DNA of 64,000 nucleotides from an uncultured Alistipes sp. (GCA_900542505.1 UQNV01000001.1:62001-126000), one strand, 5' to 3'; counted from the first letter of the stretch, positions 9,180-19,380 are shown. The notes: generated by a model not told the origin, from the letters alone. Made by a program: numbers and translations.

Positions 9180-9836
9180 TTATTCGCCCAGCATCGCGGC
9201 GACCTCCTCGTGGACGCAGTCTTCGGCAGGAGAGGTCCCCAGAGAACCGGTCAGGCGGAGCACCGTCTGCCGGTTCTCCTCGTTTCGGGCGCCGCATGCG
9301 ACAAAGAGCGTCGCCACACCCCTTCCGGCCATGTGCGACGCGGCATGGTCACCCTCCGACACGATGCGCCGCAGCCATGCGGCGGCAGGCTCGACGTAGC
9401 GAAGCGAATCGTCGCGGCGCGCAACCGCCATCACCGCCGCATAACCCTGCAGCGGAGTTCCTTCGCCGCACCACAGGTGGAACAGCCCGTCGAAGGCCGC
9501 AATGCGCCCCAGCAGAGCGAAAGCGGCCTCTTCGGCCAGTTCCGAATTGCAGAGCCCATCGCCCCAGAAGGCGTACTCGTCGGCCGTAAGCCGTTCGGGC
9601 TCGGCGATATGAAGCGCCGCGAGGCGCAGTTCGCGCACCTGCTGCCGATAGAGGAACCGGGCGAATTCGTGGTCGCGGCCCACAGCGCGGGCCAGCGAGC
9701 GCACCGTCGGCAGGCTCACGCCGTAGTTGAGTCCGTAGTCGGCCCCGTAATAGCGCATGGCATCGGCCACGGCCCCGTTGCGCTCGCGGCGCATCGCCCC
9801 CAGCAGGGCGACCATACGGGCGGTAAGGTCGGCCAT
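9180..9836 (-). CDS. DNA alkylation repair (AlkD-like) protein
   Basis: 218 residues of an alpha-helical, HEAT-like repeat protein resembling the AlkD DNA-glycosylase family; YGVSLPTVRSLAR and LWCGEGTPLQGYAAV fit helical repeats of that type. AlkD removes positively charged 3- and 7-alkylpurines. I cannot confirm the catalytic Asp/Trp set by eye, so activity is family inference. The start codon overlaps the stop of the upstream DUF4831 gene (TAATG at 9834-9838), so the pair is translationally coupled and shares the promoter at 10763-10793. Confidence 0.85.
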   Translation of the reverse strand: MADLTARMVALLGAMRRERNGAVADAMRYYGADYGLNYGVSLPTVRSLARAVGRDHEFARFLYRQQVRELRLAALHIAEPERLTADEYAFWGDGLCNSELAEEAAFALLGRIAAFDGLFHLWCGEGTPLQGYAAVMAVARRDDSLRYVEPAAAWLRRIVSEGDHAASHMAGRGVATLFVACGARNEENRQTVLRLTGSLGTSPAEDCVHEEVAAMLGE

Positions 9837-10735
9837 TACTTGCGGCGCGGAAGCGCTATTTTGACCGTACGGCCGAATTCGAAGAGCGGAAGCACCGTGC
9901 GCGAGAACTCCTTCCCGCCGCAGATGACCGAGCAGGTAGCCGGAGCGGCGACACGGCAGGTCACCGCGCTGCTCTCCTTGGGTGAAGCCTCGGGCACGGC
10001 GACGGAGGCGCCCGTCGGTTCAATCTGCAGCAGCACGATATCGCCCGAGAGGTCGTTGTCGGGCAGCAGGCCGTCGGCCGCGCTGAAGCGACAGACGATA
10101 TACTGCCGGTTGCCGGCATCGGGATAGACCACAAAACGACGCGTCTGGGTCGTGACGACATGCTTGCCGAGGAAGAGTTCGAGGTAGAGCTGCTCCTGGC
10201 GTGCGATTTCGTCGAGCGCCGCCCGGAGTCCTTCGCCGAAGACATGCTCGCCCGCGTCGCCCGAGATGAGTTCGAGGCGGTGGCGGCGCAGTGCGAAAAT
10301 CGTCGATGCAGCCTCCTCGGCCGCCTCCTCGAGCGTACGTACCGTGAGCGAATTCTTGTCGGCCTGCAGGCGCGGGAATTCACCCTCGGCATCGGCATAG
10401 CGCTGCTCCTCGACCCGACGGGCCGCAGGCTCGGCCGGAGCCGCGAGACTTGCCGCCGCGTCGAGCAGCGAAACCTTCGCCCCGCTGACCGCATAGAGCG
10501 ACTTGTCGGTCAGCGGTGCACGGACGCCCAGGAACTTCTGGGCATAACGCGCATAGGGACCGGCCAACGTCACGTCGTGCTCAACCTGCACGTCGACGGC
10601 CAGAACCGTACGCGGCAACGACACGACCACACCCTCGGCTCCCTCCGACGCTCCTTCGAGCGCGACGTACGGATTCTGAGCCACAACGCCCATGCTGCCA
10701 AGCAGCATCGCAATCGCCAGCAATTTGGTTTTCAT
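9836..10735 (-). CDS. DUF4831 family secreted protein
   Basis: 299 residues with a clear signal peptide (MKTKLLAIAMLLGSMGVVAQ, cleavage near 20). The sequence fits DUF4831, a Bacteroidota family of unknown function: an early YARYAQKFLGV segment follows a strand such as LPRTVLAVDVQVEHD, and there is a Glu/Ala-rich helical middle. It is probably periplasmic. It is the first gene of a two-gene unit with the alkD-like gene, with which it shares a TAATG overlap. Nothing links it to DNA repair except this coupling. Confidence 0.88.
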   Translation of the reverse strand: MKTKLLAIAMLLGSMGVVAQNPYVALEGASEGAEGVVVSLPRTVLAVDVQVEHDVTLAGPYARYAQKFLGVRAPLTDKSLYAVSGAKVSLLDAAASLAAPAEPAARRVEEQRYADAEGEFPRLQADKNSLTVRTLEEAAEEAASTIFALRRHRLELISGDAGEHVFGEGLRAALDEIARQEQLYLELFLGKHVVTTQTRRFVVYPDAGNRQYIVCRFSAADGLLPDNDLSGDIVLLQIEPTGASVAVPEASPKESSAVTCRVAAPATCSVICGGKEFSRTVLPLFEFGRTVKIALPRRK

Positions 10736-10762
10736 CGTCAGTAAGAAATTAAATTGAATTCA

Positions 10763-10793
10763 CAAATATACCTTATTTTGTCGTTCCGGCAAA
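10763..10793 (-). promoter_or_regulatory. Bacteroidota-type promoter of the DUF4831/alkD-like unit
   Basis: On the minus strand this reads TTTG, 19 bases, TATATTTG, an exact fit to the phylum's TTTG / TAnnTTTG consensus. It ends 28 bases before the start codon at 10735. Confidence 0.85.
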
Positions 10794-10871
10794 ATCCGGA
10801 GGGCCAAACCCCGTCATGCGGGAAGAGCCGGCATCCCCGCCCCGGAAAATGCATCGCCGCGCAGGGCCGGT

Positions 10872-11588
10872 TCAGAACTTGAGGTAGAAGTCCCGTGTCA
10901 AGGCGCGGTACTCCTCCGTATAACATTCGTGTTCGCCCGTACCGATGACCAGGCTGTCGTCCGCACAGGGACGCCCCTGCGCCTCCTCCGCACGGAGATA
11001 CTCCGTCAGCACACGCCGCACCGGACGCCGCGGCGTGGTCCGCACCCCGGTACGCCGCACGGGCGACAACACACCGCGGCACAGCGTCTCGAAGCGAAGC
11101 GACTCCTCGACCGGAAGAATCAGCGCAAAGCGCCCGCCGGGCGCCAGCATCCGGACGACGGCATCGCGCAGCTCGTCGAACGGAAGCGTGACGGCGTGAC
11201 GCACCCTCGTCCGCCCCTCGTCGGGACAGGTGAGCGAATCGACGAAGAAGGGGGGATTCGAAAGGATGAGGTCATAGCGCTCCCCCGCCTCGGGCCGGAA
11301 CTCCTGAATCGGAGCGCAGTAAAAACACAGCCGCGAGGCCCAGGGCGAGGCCTCGGCATTGGCGCGCGCCTCCTCGACCGAGCCGATGTCGACCCCCGTG
11401 ACAAGGGCCTCCGGGGCACGCTGCGCCATCATCAGCGCAATGAGGCCCGTACCGGTGCCGATGTCGAGGATGCGGCGGTCCGTCGGGGCGACCTGCGCCC
11501 AGGCGCCCAGCAGCACCCCGTCGGTGCCCACCTTCATCGGGCAGTGCTCCTGCCGGACGGCAAACTGTTTGAATCGGAACGTACTCAT
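10872..11588 (-). CDS. trmN6: tRNA1(Val) (adenine(37)-N6)-methyltransferase
   Basis: 238 residues from MSTFRFKQFAVRQEHCPMKV at 11588. A class I SAM-dependent methyltransferase: the SAM-binding loop is LDIGTGTGLIALM, and the amino-methyltransferase motif is SNPPF (in YDLILSNPPFFVDS). The N-terminal FKQF and the CPMKVGTDGVLLGAW segment are typical of TrmN6/YfiC, which methylates A37 of tRNA-Val. The frame stays open far upstream into TIGR02757 but out of phase with that gene. It is the last gene of the minus-strand run starting at 15096. Confidence 0.93.
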   Translation of the reverse strand: MSTFRFKQFAVRQEHCPMKVGTDGVLLGAWAQVAPTDRRILDIGTGTGLIALMMAQRAPEALVTGVDIGSVEEARANAEASPWASRLCFYCAPIQEFRPEAGERYDLILSNPPFFVDSLTCPDEGRTRVRHAVTLPFDELRDAVVRMLAPGGRFALILPVEESLRFETLCRGVLSPVRRTGVRTTPRRPVRRVLTEYLRAEEAQGRPCADDSLVIGTGEHECYTEEYRALTRDFYLKF

Positions 11589-11601
11589 GGGGAGGGGTAT
11601 T

Positions 11602-12557
11602 TCAGCGAAGGTAATCCGAGAGGCAGCGGGAGGGGTCGATACCGATGCCGAAGAGGGCGAAATCGAACCGCACGGGGTCGTCGGCATCGAAGCGGCGCAG
11701 CGCGGCGGTCGTCTCCTCGACGGCCCGCCAGTCGTTCTGACGCCGCGCGAGCAATCCCAGCGCGCGGGCCGTAGCCCCCACGTGGAGGTCGAGCGGAATG
11801 CGCAGCGCCGACATCGGAATCCGGCGCCACTCACCGAAATCGACACCCCGCCCGTCGCGGCGCACCATCCAGCGCAGAAACATGCAGAGCCGCTTGCAGG
11901 CTGCGCCGCGGTCAATCGACGAGAGGTGTTTCTCGCAATGCGGCGCATGCTCAGCGGCGAAAAACTCGCGGCGGAACTCCGAAAGGACTGCCGGTAGGTC
12001 GCCTGTAGCCTCATAACGCGACTCGAAGAAGGAGCCGAGGCCCCCGAAGCGCTCCTCGAAACGGCGCAGCGCAAGGATGAAGTCGCGCAAGTCGGCGCCG
12101 TTGAAGGTCCGGTGGACAAACGCATCGAGCCGGGCCAGCTCGTGCGTCGAGGCGTTGCGCACGAAATCGGCCGGAGCATCATCGAGAAAGTGCATCATCC
12201 GATGGCCATTGCGCACAATCGTCTGACGGTTGCCCCAGGCGATGGTCGCTGCGAGGAAGCCGGCGATTTCGCGGTCATGGCGCTCGGTGAAACGGTGCGG
12301 GATGGCAATGGGGTCGTCGTCGATGAACTCGGCGCGGTTGTAGCGGTCACAAAGCCGGTCGAGCAGCTCGCCCAGTTCCCCGTCGGAGAGCGCGGCACAT
12401 GCCGCCGCAGGGACAGCCGAAGAGGCTGAGGACATGGAATTTGCGGAAGTCGCGGAGGTTGCGGGAGTCACAACGGTTGCGGAGGCGGCAGAGGCGGCGG
12501 TTGCCGAGCCGAAAGCCGCCGCCGGCCCTGCGCCGCGGGAGTCGGACGAATGACGCG

Positions 12558-12561
<4 letters not shown>
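11602..12561 (-). CDS. TIGR02757 (DUF2400) family protein with low-complexity N-terminus
   Basis: 319 residues. From about residue 57 ([18 protein letters not shown]) to the end it is a typical TIGR02757 protein, a conserved family of unknown function; typical segments are [27 protein letters not shown] and [15 protein letters not shown]. The first 55 or so residues are almost only Ala, Ser, Thr and Val (for example [19 protein letters not shown]) and are not part of the family. The ATG at 12561 overlaps the lolD stop (ATGA), which supports this start; an internal Met near residue 43 is the alternative. Confidence 0.85.
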
Positions 12562-13217
<656 letters not shown>

Positions 13218-13287
13218 TGTCAAAATCAGTATTCCGTTCCGATGAATCGCATCCCGGGACCGCATTCCCCGGCCGCCGCGTACGGCG

Positions 13288-14112
13288 TCACACCCCTCGT
13301 CCGGCAAAAGCCCGGAAGAGGCGCACCGTATCGACCGCCTCGCGGACATCGTGCACGCGCAGTATGGAGGCTCCCTGCCGCAGGCACTCCCAACCCAGGG
13401 CTACGGTACCGGCCAGCGCCTCGTCGGGCGTCGTGCCGAGCGTGCGGTAAATCATCGACTTGCGCGAAAGGCCCGCCAGCACGGGGTAGCCTTCGGCACA
13501 AAGGCGGTGCAGCCCCGCCAGCAGTTCGAAGTTCTGGTCGGCGGTCTTCGCAAAACCGAAACCCGGGTCGAGCACAATCTGCCCGGCACGGATACCGGCC
13601 TCAAGCATCGCGGCGACCCTTCGGCGGAAATAGTCGACCACCTCGGTCACGATGTCGCGGCGGTAGTCGGTCAGCGACTGCATGGTCTTCGGGTCGCCCT
13701 TCATGTGCATGGCGACGTAGGGCACGTCGTATGAGGCGACGGTTGCCAGCATCCGTGCATCGAGCTCACCGGCCGATATATCGTTGATAATCAACGGACC
13801 GAATTCATCGAGCGCCCGGGCGGCCACTTCGCTGCGGAAGGTATCGACCGAAACCGGCAGCCCGGGGGCAAGCCGGCGCACCGTGGCGACACCCAGCTTC
13901 ACACGCCGCCACTCCTCCTCCGGAGAGACCTCGTCGGCACCGGGACGCGACGAGTAGCCACCCACGTCGACCAGGTCGCACCCCTCGTCCACGGCTTCGC
14001 GGACGCGCGTCTCGACAGCCTCGGCGCAGGACATGCGGCTGCCCGCATAGAAGGAATCGGGGGTGACGTTCAGGATGGCCATCACCTGCGGTTGGGAAAG
14101 GTCAAGCGTCAT
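13288..14112 (-). CDS. folP: Dihydropteroate synthase
   Basis: 274 residues. It condenses p-aminobenzoate with dihydropterin pyrophosphate in folate synthesis and is the sulfonamide target. Signatures: [10 protein letters not shown] near the N-terminus, [19 protein letters not shown], the GFGFAKT loop and GLSRKSMI. The start [18 protein letters not shown] at 14112 overlaps the end of coaE by 11 bases. In many Bacteroidota folP adjoins cdaA; here cdaA is 15 kb away. Confidence 0.96.
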   Translation of the reverse strand: MTLDLSQPQVMAILNVTPDSFYAGSRMSCAEAVETRVREAVDEGCDLVDVGGYSSRPGADEVSPEEEWRRVKLGVATVRRLAPGLPVSVDTFRSEVAARALDEFGPLIINDISAGELDARMLATVASYDVPYVAMHMKGDPKTMQSLTDYRRDIVTEVVDYFRRRVAAMLEAGIRAGQIVLDPGFGFAKTADQNFELLAGLHRLCAEGYPVLAGLSRKSMIYRTLGTTPDEALAGTVALGWECLRQGASILRVHDVREAVDTVRLFRAFAGRGV

Positions 14113-14695
14113 GGTTTGCAGCCTGGCGGCGGAAGAGGCGGTCGAGCTGCTCGACGACAGGGGCCAACTCCTCCTCCAGAATATTGACAATCGTATAGTC
14201 GGCCCGCGCATGGAGCTCGTCGTCGCTCATCTGGGCGGCAATGCGGCGCCGCACCGACTCGGCATCGGTGCCGTCACGGCGGCAGGTCCGCTCAATGCGC
14301 AGCTTTTCGGGGGCCAGCACGGCGACCGTTAGGTCGACCGACTTTTCGAGCCCCGCCTCGAAGAGGATGGCACTCTCCAGAACGACGTAGTCGCCCTGCT
14401 GCTCCGAGGCCCACGCCTCGAAATCGCGCATGACGGCGGGATGGACAATCGCATCGAGCGCCTGCAGCGCCTCCCGGTCGCGGAAGACGATGTCGGCCAG
14501 ATAGCGGCGGTCAAGCACCCCGTCGCGATAGGATTCCTGCCCGAAACGGGCCTCGACGGCCTCGCGCAGAGGCCCGGCCATCAACCGCTTGGCGGCAGCG
14601 TCGCTGTCGTAGACCGCAACACCGCGCGCGGCAAAGAGGCGGCAGACCGTACTCTTGCCGCTTCCGATTCCTCCCGTTATTCCGACCTTTATCAT
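14102..14695 (-). CDS. coaE: Dephospho-CoA kinase
   Basis: 197 residues, normal length. It phosphorylates dephospho-CoA in the last step of CoA synthesis. The P-loop GITGGIGSGKST is at residues 5-16. DSDAAAKRLM carries the substrate-binding Asp, and the lid region has IVHPAVMRDFE. Its start codon overlaps the stop of the upstream YbbR-like gene (TAATG at 14693-14697), and its end overlaps folP. Confidence 0.96.
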   Translation of the reverse strand: MIKVGITGGIGSGKSTVCRLFAARGVAVYDSDAAAKRLMAGPLREAVEARFGQESYRDGVLDRRYLADIVFRDREALQALDAIVHPAVMRDFEAWASEQQGDYVVLESAILFEAGLEKSVDLTVAVLAPEKLRIERTCRRDGTDAESVRRRIAAQMSDDELHARADYTIVNILEEELAPVVEQLDRLFRRQAANHDA

Positions 14696-15096
14696 TACTT
14701 CTGCTTCTTTTCGGGCATGTCGATTTCGGGAATGCGGTCGATGGAGATGATTTTGATGTCGCTGAACTTCACCGACAGGGCATTCTGCAGCGACTGGGGG
14801 TCGATGATGATTTTCCCCTCGTGGCCCTCCTCGCGCGAAGGCTCGTACTTGAGCTCCGAAAGCGGGACACGCGACTTCTTGCGCATGTAGACCCGGTATC
14901 CGAAAAGGTTGGTTCCCACCCCTTCGACCGTACAGGTCACGTCGAACGTCTGCCCGTCGACATCGACCCGCACGACCTGCGACGTGGTATAGGTATAGCT
15001 CAGTTTGGCGATGTACCACAGGATGAACGACGCGACCAGCAGCGCCAGGAATACCGGCGAGACGTAGCGTCGAATGCGTTTCCACAAATTTTCCAT
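14695..15096 (-). CDS. Short YbbR-like single-pass membrane protein
   Basis: 133 residues. One membrane helix at about 13-31 (VFLALLVASFILWYIAKL) is followed by a single extracytoplasmic beta-rich domain with VRVDVDGQTFDVTCTVEGVG. In other Bacteroidota a longer YbbR-repeat membrane protein occupies the place just upstream of coaE. This one has the same layout but only about one repeat, so it looks like a shortened version. It ends with a charged tail (PEKKQK). Function unknown. It is coupled to coaE by TAATG. Confidence 0.8.
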   Translation of the reverse strand: MENLWKRIRRYVSPVFLALLVASFILWYIAKLSYTYTTSQVVRVDVDGQTFDVTCTVEGVGTNLFGYRVYMRKKSRVPLSELKYEPSREEGHEGKIIIDPQSLQNALSVKFSDIKIISIDRIPEIDMPEKKQK

Positions 15097-15123
15097 AACT
15101 ATCGGAACAATCTATTCCCGTTG

Positions 15124-15131
15124 CAAAGATA
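15124..15131 (-). promoter_or_regulatory. Putative -7 element for the YbbR-coaE-folP run
   Basis: TATCTTTG on the minus strand, 27 bases before the start codon at 15096. It fits TAnnTTTG; no clear -33 TTTG is visible because the upstream side is taken by the hairpin at 15137-15170. Confidence 0.55.
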
Positions 15132-15136
15132 AAAAT

Positions 15137-15170
15137 AAAAAGGACTGCCCCAAACGGGACAGTCCTTTTT
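15137..15170. terminator. Intrinsic terminator downstream of secDF
   Basis: An 11-bp perfect stem (AAAAAGGACTG with its complement at 15160-15170) has an inner CCC/GGG and T-tracts on both strands. It lies between the secDF stop and the start of the YbbR-like gene. Confidence 0.85.
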
Positions 15171-15199
15171 ATTGCTGCGGTGCAGCTCGGCGCAGGAGG

Positions 15200-18100
15200 T
15201 TACTCCTTGTCGATTTTCGCACGCTTGGTCATCAGGTCGTAGGCCATCGGCGTAGCGATGAAGATGGTCGCTACCGTACCGACAACCACACCCACGATGA
15301 GGGCGAAGATGAAGCCGCGGATGGTCTCTCCGCCGAAGAAGAAGATGGCGAGCAGCGTCACCAGCGTCGTACCCGAGGTGTTGATGGTACGCGACAGCGT
15401 CGAGTTGATGGCGTTGTTGACGTTCTCCTTCAGGCTGCGCTTCGGATAGAGGCCCAGATACTCGCGGATTCGGTCGAAGACGACCACCGTGTCGTTGATG
15501 GCGTAACCGATGATGGTCAGAATCGCCGCGATGAAGGCCTGGTTCACCTCGAGGTTGAAGGGCAGGATGCCGTAGCACATCGAGAAGAGACCGATGATGA
15601 AAAGCGCATTGACCGCCAGTGCGAGCGTGGCGCCCGTAGCCCACTGCCAGCGCTTGAAGCGGAAGGCGATGTAGAGACCGATGGCGATGAGCGAGAAGAG
15701 CACCGAATAGATGGCGTTCCACGTCATGTCCTGAGCAATCGAGGGGCCAATCTTGTCGGCCGTCAGGATACCGTTCTGGTCGGTCTGCGTATTGCGGAAC
15801 TGCTCGAAGGTGATGTCGTAGGAGTAGAGCGGCTTCATGGCCTCGTAGATAACCTGCTCGACCTCGGCCGTAGCCTCGTCCGACGTATCGTCGTAGCGGT
15901 ACTGCGTCACGATGCGCATCTGGTTCTCGTTGCCGTACTGCTTCACCTCGAAGCTGATGGATGCGGCGTCGGCATCGGCCTGGCGGGCGAATACCTCGCC
16001 GAGGTTCTTGCGCACCTCCTCGGCCGACACGGCCTTGTCGAAGCGGACCACATAGGCGCGGCCGCCCGTGAACTCGGCACCGAGGTTCAGACCGCGCACG
16101 AAGAACGAAACGCACGAGAGAACCATCAGCACGGCGGTAATCACATAACCGATTTTACGCACACGGATGAAGTCGACATGGGTGTTGTTGAGGAAGTTCT
16201 CCGACCACTTGTACGAGAAGGAAATCGAACCCCACTTGGCAACCACCCACTCGATGAGCATGCGCGTGATGAAGATGGCGCAGAAGACCGAAGTGATGAT
16301 ACCGATGATGAGCGTCGTAGCGAAGCCCTGAACCGGACCGTTACCGAAGACGAAGAGGACGATACCCGTGATGATGGTGGTCAGCTGACCGTCGATGATG
16401 GCCGAGTAGGCCTTCGAGAAACCATCCTTGATGGCCAGCGAGAGACCCTTGCCGTCACGGAGCTCCTCCTTGATACGCTCGTAGATGATGACGTTGGCGT
16501 CGACGGCCATACCCATCGTCAGCACGATACCGGCGATACCGGGCAGCGTCAGCACGGCGCCGAACGACACGAGCACGCCCATCAGCAGGAAGACGTTGCA
16601 CAGCAGCGCCACGTCGGCCATCCAACCGGCCGTCTTGTAGAAGAGGCCCATGTAGAGCAGCACGATGATGAAGGCAACGACGAACGAGAGCATACCGGCG
16701 TTAATCGAAGCCTGACCCAGCGACGGACCTACGACCGTATCCTGGATGATTTTGGCCGGAGCGGGCACCTTGCCCGACTTGAGCACGTTGGCAAGGTCCT
16801 TGGCCTCCTGAATCGAGAAGTCACCCGAGATGGAGGAGATGCCCTTGTCGATTTTGGTGCGGACAACGGGAGCCGAATATACGTATCCGTCGAGTACGAT
16901 GGCGATGCACTTGCCGATGTTCTCGCCCGTCAGACGCGCCCACTCGCGGGAACCCTCGCCGTTCATGGTCATCGAGACCTCGGCCGAAGCACCGCGCTCG
17001 GCATACTGCTCGACAGCATCGACAACGACGCTTCCGTCGAGCGGAGCCTTGCCGTCGGCCGTGGCGACCTTGATGGCATAGAGGTCATAGCGGCCATCCT
17101 TCTGGGGGTCACCCTTGACAGCCCACTTGAACATGATGTCGGCGGGGAAGAGCTCGCGCACGGCGGGCATGGCCAGATACTGGTTCACGGCAGCCATATC
17201 GGCCTTGTAGGCCGAACCCACCACGGCACCGCCCGCATAGGTCGGGTCGAGCACGGCGAAGAGCGGATGCTCCTCGGCCGAGAAGCGGTTGGCGGCAGCA
17301 GCGTCGACCTGGGCGGTCGAATCGGCGGCGGCAACCTCGGCAAGCAGGCCCTCATCGGCGGTCTCGGCCGTCTCGGCAACCTCGGCGGTCTCCTGAGCGG
17401 CGGCAGCCTCGTCGTTCTCGGCAACCAGAGCGGCCTGCTCCTTGCGAAGCAGCTGGTCGGCGGCATTCATTGCGGGGAATACCTCGTTGGCGTCATACGT
17501 GGTCCAGAACTCGAGCGAGGCGGTACCCTGCAGCAGGTTGCGCACACGCTGCGGCTCCTTCACGCCCGGCAGCTCGACCAGAATGCGGTGCGAGTTGGGA
17601 AGACGCATGATGTTGGGCTGCGTTATGCCGAAGTGGTCGATACGGCTGCGCAGCACGTTGAACGATGCGGCGATGGCGGCATCGGTCTCGGCCTTGAGCA
17701 CCTTCTCCACGTCGGCATCCGAGCTTTCGAGCGTGATGTCCTTGCGGTCGGGGCTTACGAAGATGGCGGCGAGCGGCGAGCCGTTCGAAAGACGCTGGTA
17801 AGCCTTGACGAAGTCACCGATGTAGTCCTTCGACGAACCCTCGTGGAGCGCCTTGTCCGCCTCGGCGATGGCCTCCTTGAAGGCGGGGTCGTTCTGGCTG
17901 TCGCCGGCCAGAGCCTTGACCACATCCTCGACCTGCACCTCGAGCATGACGTTCATACCGCCCTTGAGGTCGAGACCCAGGTTGAGCTCCTTCTCCTTGC
18001 ACTCCTTGTAGGTGAAGGACTTGAATCCCATGTTGAACACGGGTCGGTTCTGCACCGAATCCAGATAGTGCTGCTCGGCCTCGGCCTGGTGGTCGAGGTC

Positions 18101-18226
18101 GAACGAGGCGGCATACTCGGCCGCCTTCTTCTCTACGCTACGTGTCTTGAACGTAAACGAGAGCTGGTAAACGCACGCGAGCGCCAGAAGGACCGCGATG
18201 AGTTTAATAAAACCTTTACTTTGCAT
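15200..18226 (-). CDS. secDF: Fused protein translocase subunit SecDF
   Basis: 1008 residues. SecD and SecF are joined in one chain, as is usual in Bacteroidota. It uses the proton-motive force to pull exported proteins through SecYEG at the inner membrane. After an N-terminal helix, the SecD motif NLGLDLKGGMNV lies near 83-94. The second half has the SecF motif GLNLGAEFTGG. Twelve membrane helices are expected in two groups of six, and the hydrophobic pattern agrees. An Ala/Glu/Thr-rich low-complexity stretch at about 262-325 (EVAETAETADEG) interrupts the first periplasmic domain. The gene stands alone between a promoter and a terminator. Confidence 0.97.
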   Translation of the reverse strand: MQSKGFIKLIAVLLALACVYQLSFTFKTRSVEKKAAEYAASFDLDHQAEAEQHYLDSVQNRPVFNMGFKSFTYKECKEKELNLGLDLKGGMNVMLEVQVEDVVKALAGDSQNDPAFKEAIAEADKALHEGSSKDYIGDFVKAYQRLSNGSPLAAIFVSPDRKDITLESSDADVEKVLKAETDAAIAASFNVLRSRIDHFGITQPNIMRLPNSHRILVELPGVKEPQRVRNLLQGTASLEFWTTYDANEVFPAMNAADQLLRKEQAALVAENDEAAAAQETAEVAETAETADEGLLAEVAAADSTAQVDAAAANRFSAEEHPLFAVLDPTYAGGAVVGSAYKADMAAVNQYLAMPAVRELFPADIMFKWAVKGDPQKDGRYDLYAIKVATADGKAPLDGSVVVDAVEQYAERGASAEVSMTMNGEGSREWARLTGENIGKCIAIVLDGYVYSAPVVRTKIDKGISSISGDFSIQEAKDLANVLKSGKVPAPAKIIQDTVVGPSLGQASINAGMLSFVVAFIIVLLYMGLFYKTAGWMADVALLCNVFLLMGVLVSFGAVLTLPGIAGIVLTMGMAVDANVIIYERIKEELRDGKGLSLAIKDGFSKAYSAIIDGQLTTIITGIVLFVFGNGPVQGFATTLIIGIITSVFCAIFITRMLIEWVVAKWGSISFSYKWSENFLNNTHVDFIRVRKIGYVITAVLMVLSCVSFFVRGLNLGAEFTGGRAYVVRFDKAVSAEEVRKNLGEVFARQADADAASISFEVKQYGNENQMRIVTQYRYDDTSDEATAEVEQVIYEAMKPLYSYDITFEQFRNTQTDQNGILTADKIGPSIAQDMTWNAIYSVLFSLIAIGLYIAFRFKRWQWATGATLALAVNALFIIGLFSMCYGILPFNLEVNQAFIAAILTIIGYAINDTVVVFDRIREYLGLYPKRSLKENVNNAINSTLSRTINTSGTTLVTLLAIFFFGGETIRGFIFALIVGVVVGTVATIFIATPMAYDLMTKRAKIDKE

Positions 18227-18286
18227 TTGGTTGAAAAAAATTTGTTGTTATTTGTTGTAATTATTGTCATTACACACAATAGCACG

Positions 18287-18314
18287 CAAAGATAGAAAAA
18301 AAGAATTAAAACAA
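18287..18314 (-). promoter_or_regulatory. Promoter of secDF
   Basis: The -7 element TATCTTTG is at 18287-18294 on the minus strand, and a TTG lies 17 bases upstream (18312-18314) at the end of a T-rich stretch. It is 61 bases upstream of the secDF start. The spacing is a little short of the usual 19-21. Confidence 0.65.
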
Positions 18315-18371
18315 GGAGATTTCGCCGTCAAGAATTGCCTGTCGACGCGAAAAAGCGTAATTTTGGCCCCC

Positions 18372-19277
18372 ATGGAACCGAAACCCGAATACAGATACCA
18401 CGCCGCGGCGCTCTTTTGCGTTTCGGTATGGGGAGCCACCTTCGTATCGACCAAGGTGTTGATTGCCAATTCGCTGACCCCGGCCGATATCTTCCTGCTC
18501 CGCTTCGCCACGGCCTACGTGCTGCTGGCCTTTATCGCCCGCGGACGGCTCTGGGCCGACTGCCTGCGCGACGAGGCGATGCTCGCGGCGGCAGGCATCA
18601 CGGGCGGTTCGCTCTACTTCCTGACCGAAAACATGGCGCTCGAGTTCGCCCCGGCGTCGAACGTCTCGCTCATCGTCTGCACGGCCCCCGTATGGACGGC
18701 GCTCCTGCTCAGTTCGCTCTACCGCAGCGAGCGGATGACGCGGCGGCAGGCCGTCGGTTCGTGCATCGCCTTTGCGGGGATGACGCTGGTGGTGCTCAAC
18801 GGGCGTTTCGTCCTCCACCTCGAGCCGAAGGGCGACCTGCTTGCCCTCGCGGCATCGCTTTCGTGGGTCTGCTACTCGCTGCTGCTCAAGCGTATCGGAG
18901 AACGATATCCGGCGCTCTTCGTCACCCGCAAGGTCTTCTTCTACGGCGTGGTGACCATCCTGCCCGTCTTCTTCGTACGCCCCTTTGCCGTCACGTGGGA
19001 GCTTCTGGCACGGCCGGCCGTATGGGGCAACCTGCTCTTTCTGGGCATCGTCGCCTCGATGCTCTGCTACCTGCTCTGGAACGCCTCGGCCAAACACATC
19101 GGCATGGTGAAGATGACCAACTACATCTACCTCAACCCGCTGGTGACGATGCTCACGGCAGCGCTCTGCATCGGAGAGCGCATCACCGGTGCGGCTCTGG
19201 CCGGCGCCGCGCTGATACTCTGCGGCATGTGGCTCACGGAACGCCACGGGCACCGCATGCGCCACGCACGGCGGTAA
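18372..19277 (+). CDS. EamA-family (DMT) transporter
   Basis: 301 residues from MEPKPEYRYHAAALFCVSVW. About ten membrane helices form two EamA repeats; the first opens with FCVSVWGATFVSTKV and the second includes LAASLSWVCYSLLLKRIG and LFLGIVASMLCYLLW. This is an inner-membrane metabolite exporter of the drug/metabolite superfamily; the substrate cannot be read from sequence. The frame is open to 18264, but the earlier part overlaps the secDF promoter region. It is divergent from secDF. The basic tail (RHGHRMRHARR) is cytoplasmic. Confidence 0.9.
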   Translation: MEPKPEYRYHAAALFCVSVWGATFVSTKVLIANSLTPADIFLLRFATAYVLLAFIARGRLWADCLRDEAMLAAAGITGGSLYFLTENMALEFAPASNVSLIVCTAPVWTALLLSSLYRSERMTRRQAVGSCIAFAGMTLVVLNGRFVLHLEPKGDLLALAASLSWVCYSLLLKRIGERYPALFVTRKVFFYGVVTILPVFFVRPFAVTWELLARPAVWGNLLFLGIVASMLCYLLWNASAKHIGMVKMTNYIYLNPLVTMLTAALCIGERITGAALAGAALILCGMWLTERHGHRMRHARR

Positions 19278-19380
19278 ACCGGCGGCGCGAAGCCCCCGCC
19301 GACGGCCGGTCACCGGTGACCGGCGGAGCAAAAAAGCCATCTTTCGGAGTGCGAGGGGCAGATTTTCGGAAAAACTTTAT

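Noticed and set aside
15074-18295. A 1073-codon open frame on the plus strand opposite secDF
   Set aside because: It is the complement of secDF. High GC content removes stops on the opposite strand; the protein is Arg/Asp/His-rich with no recognisable domain.
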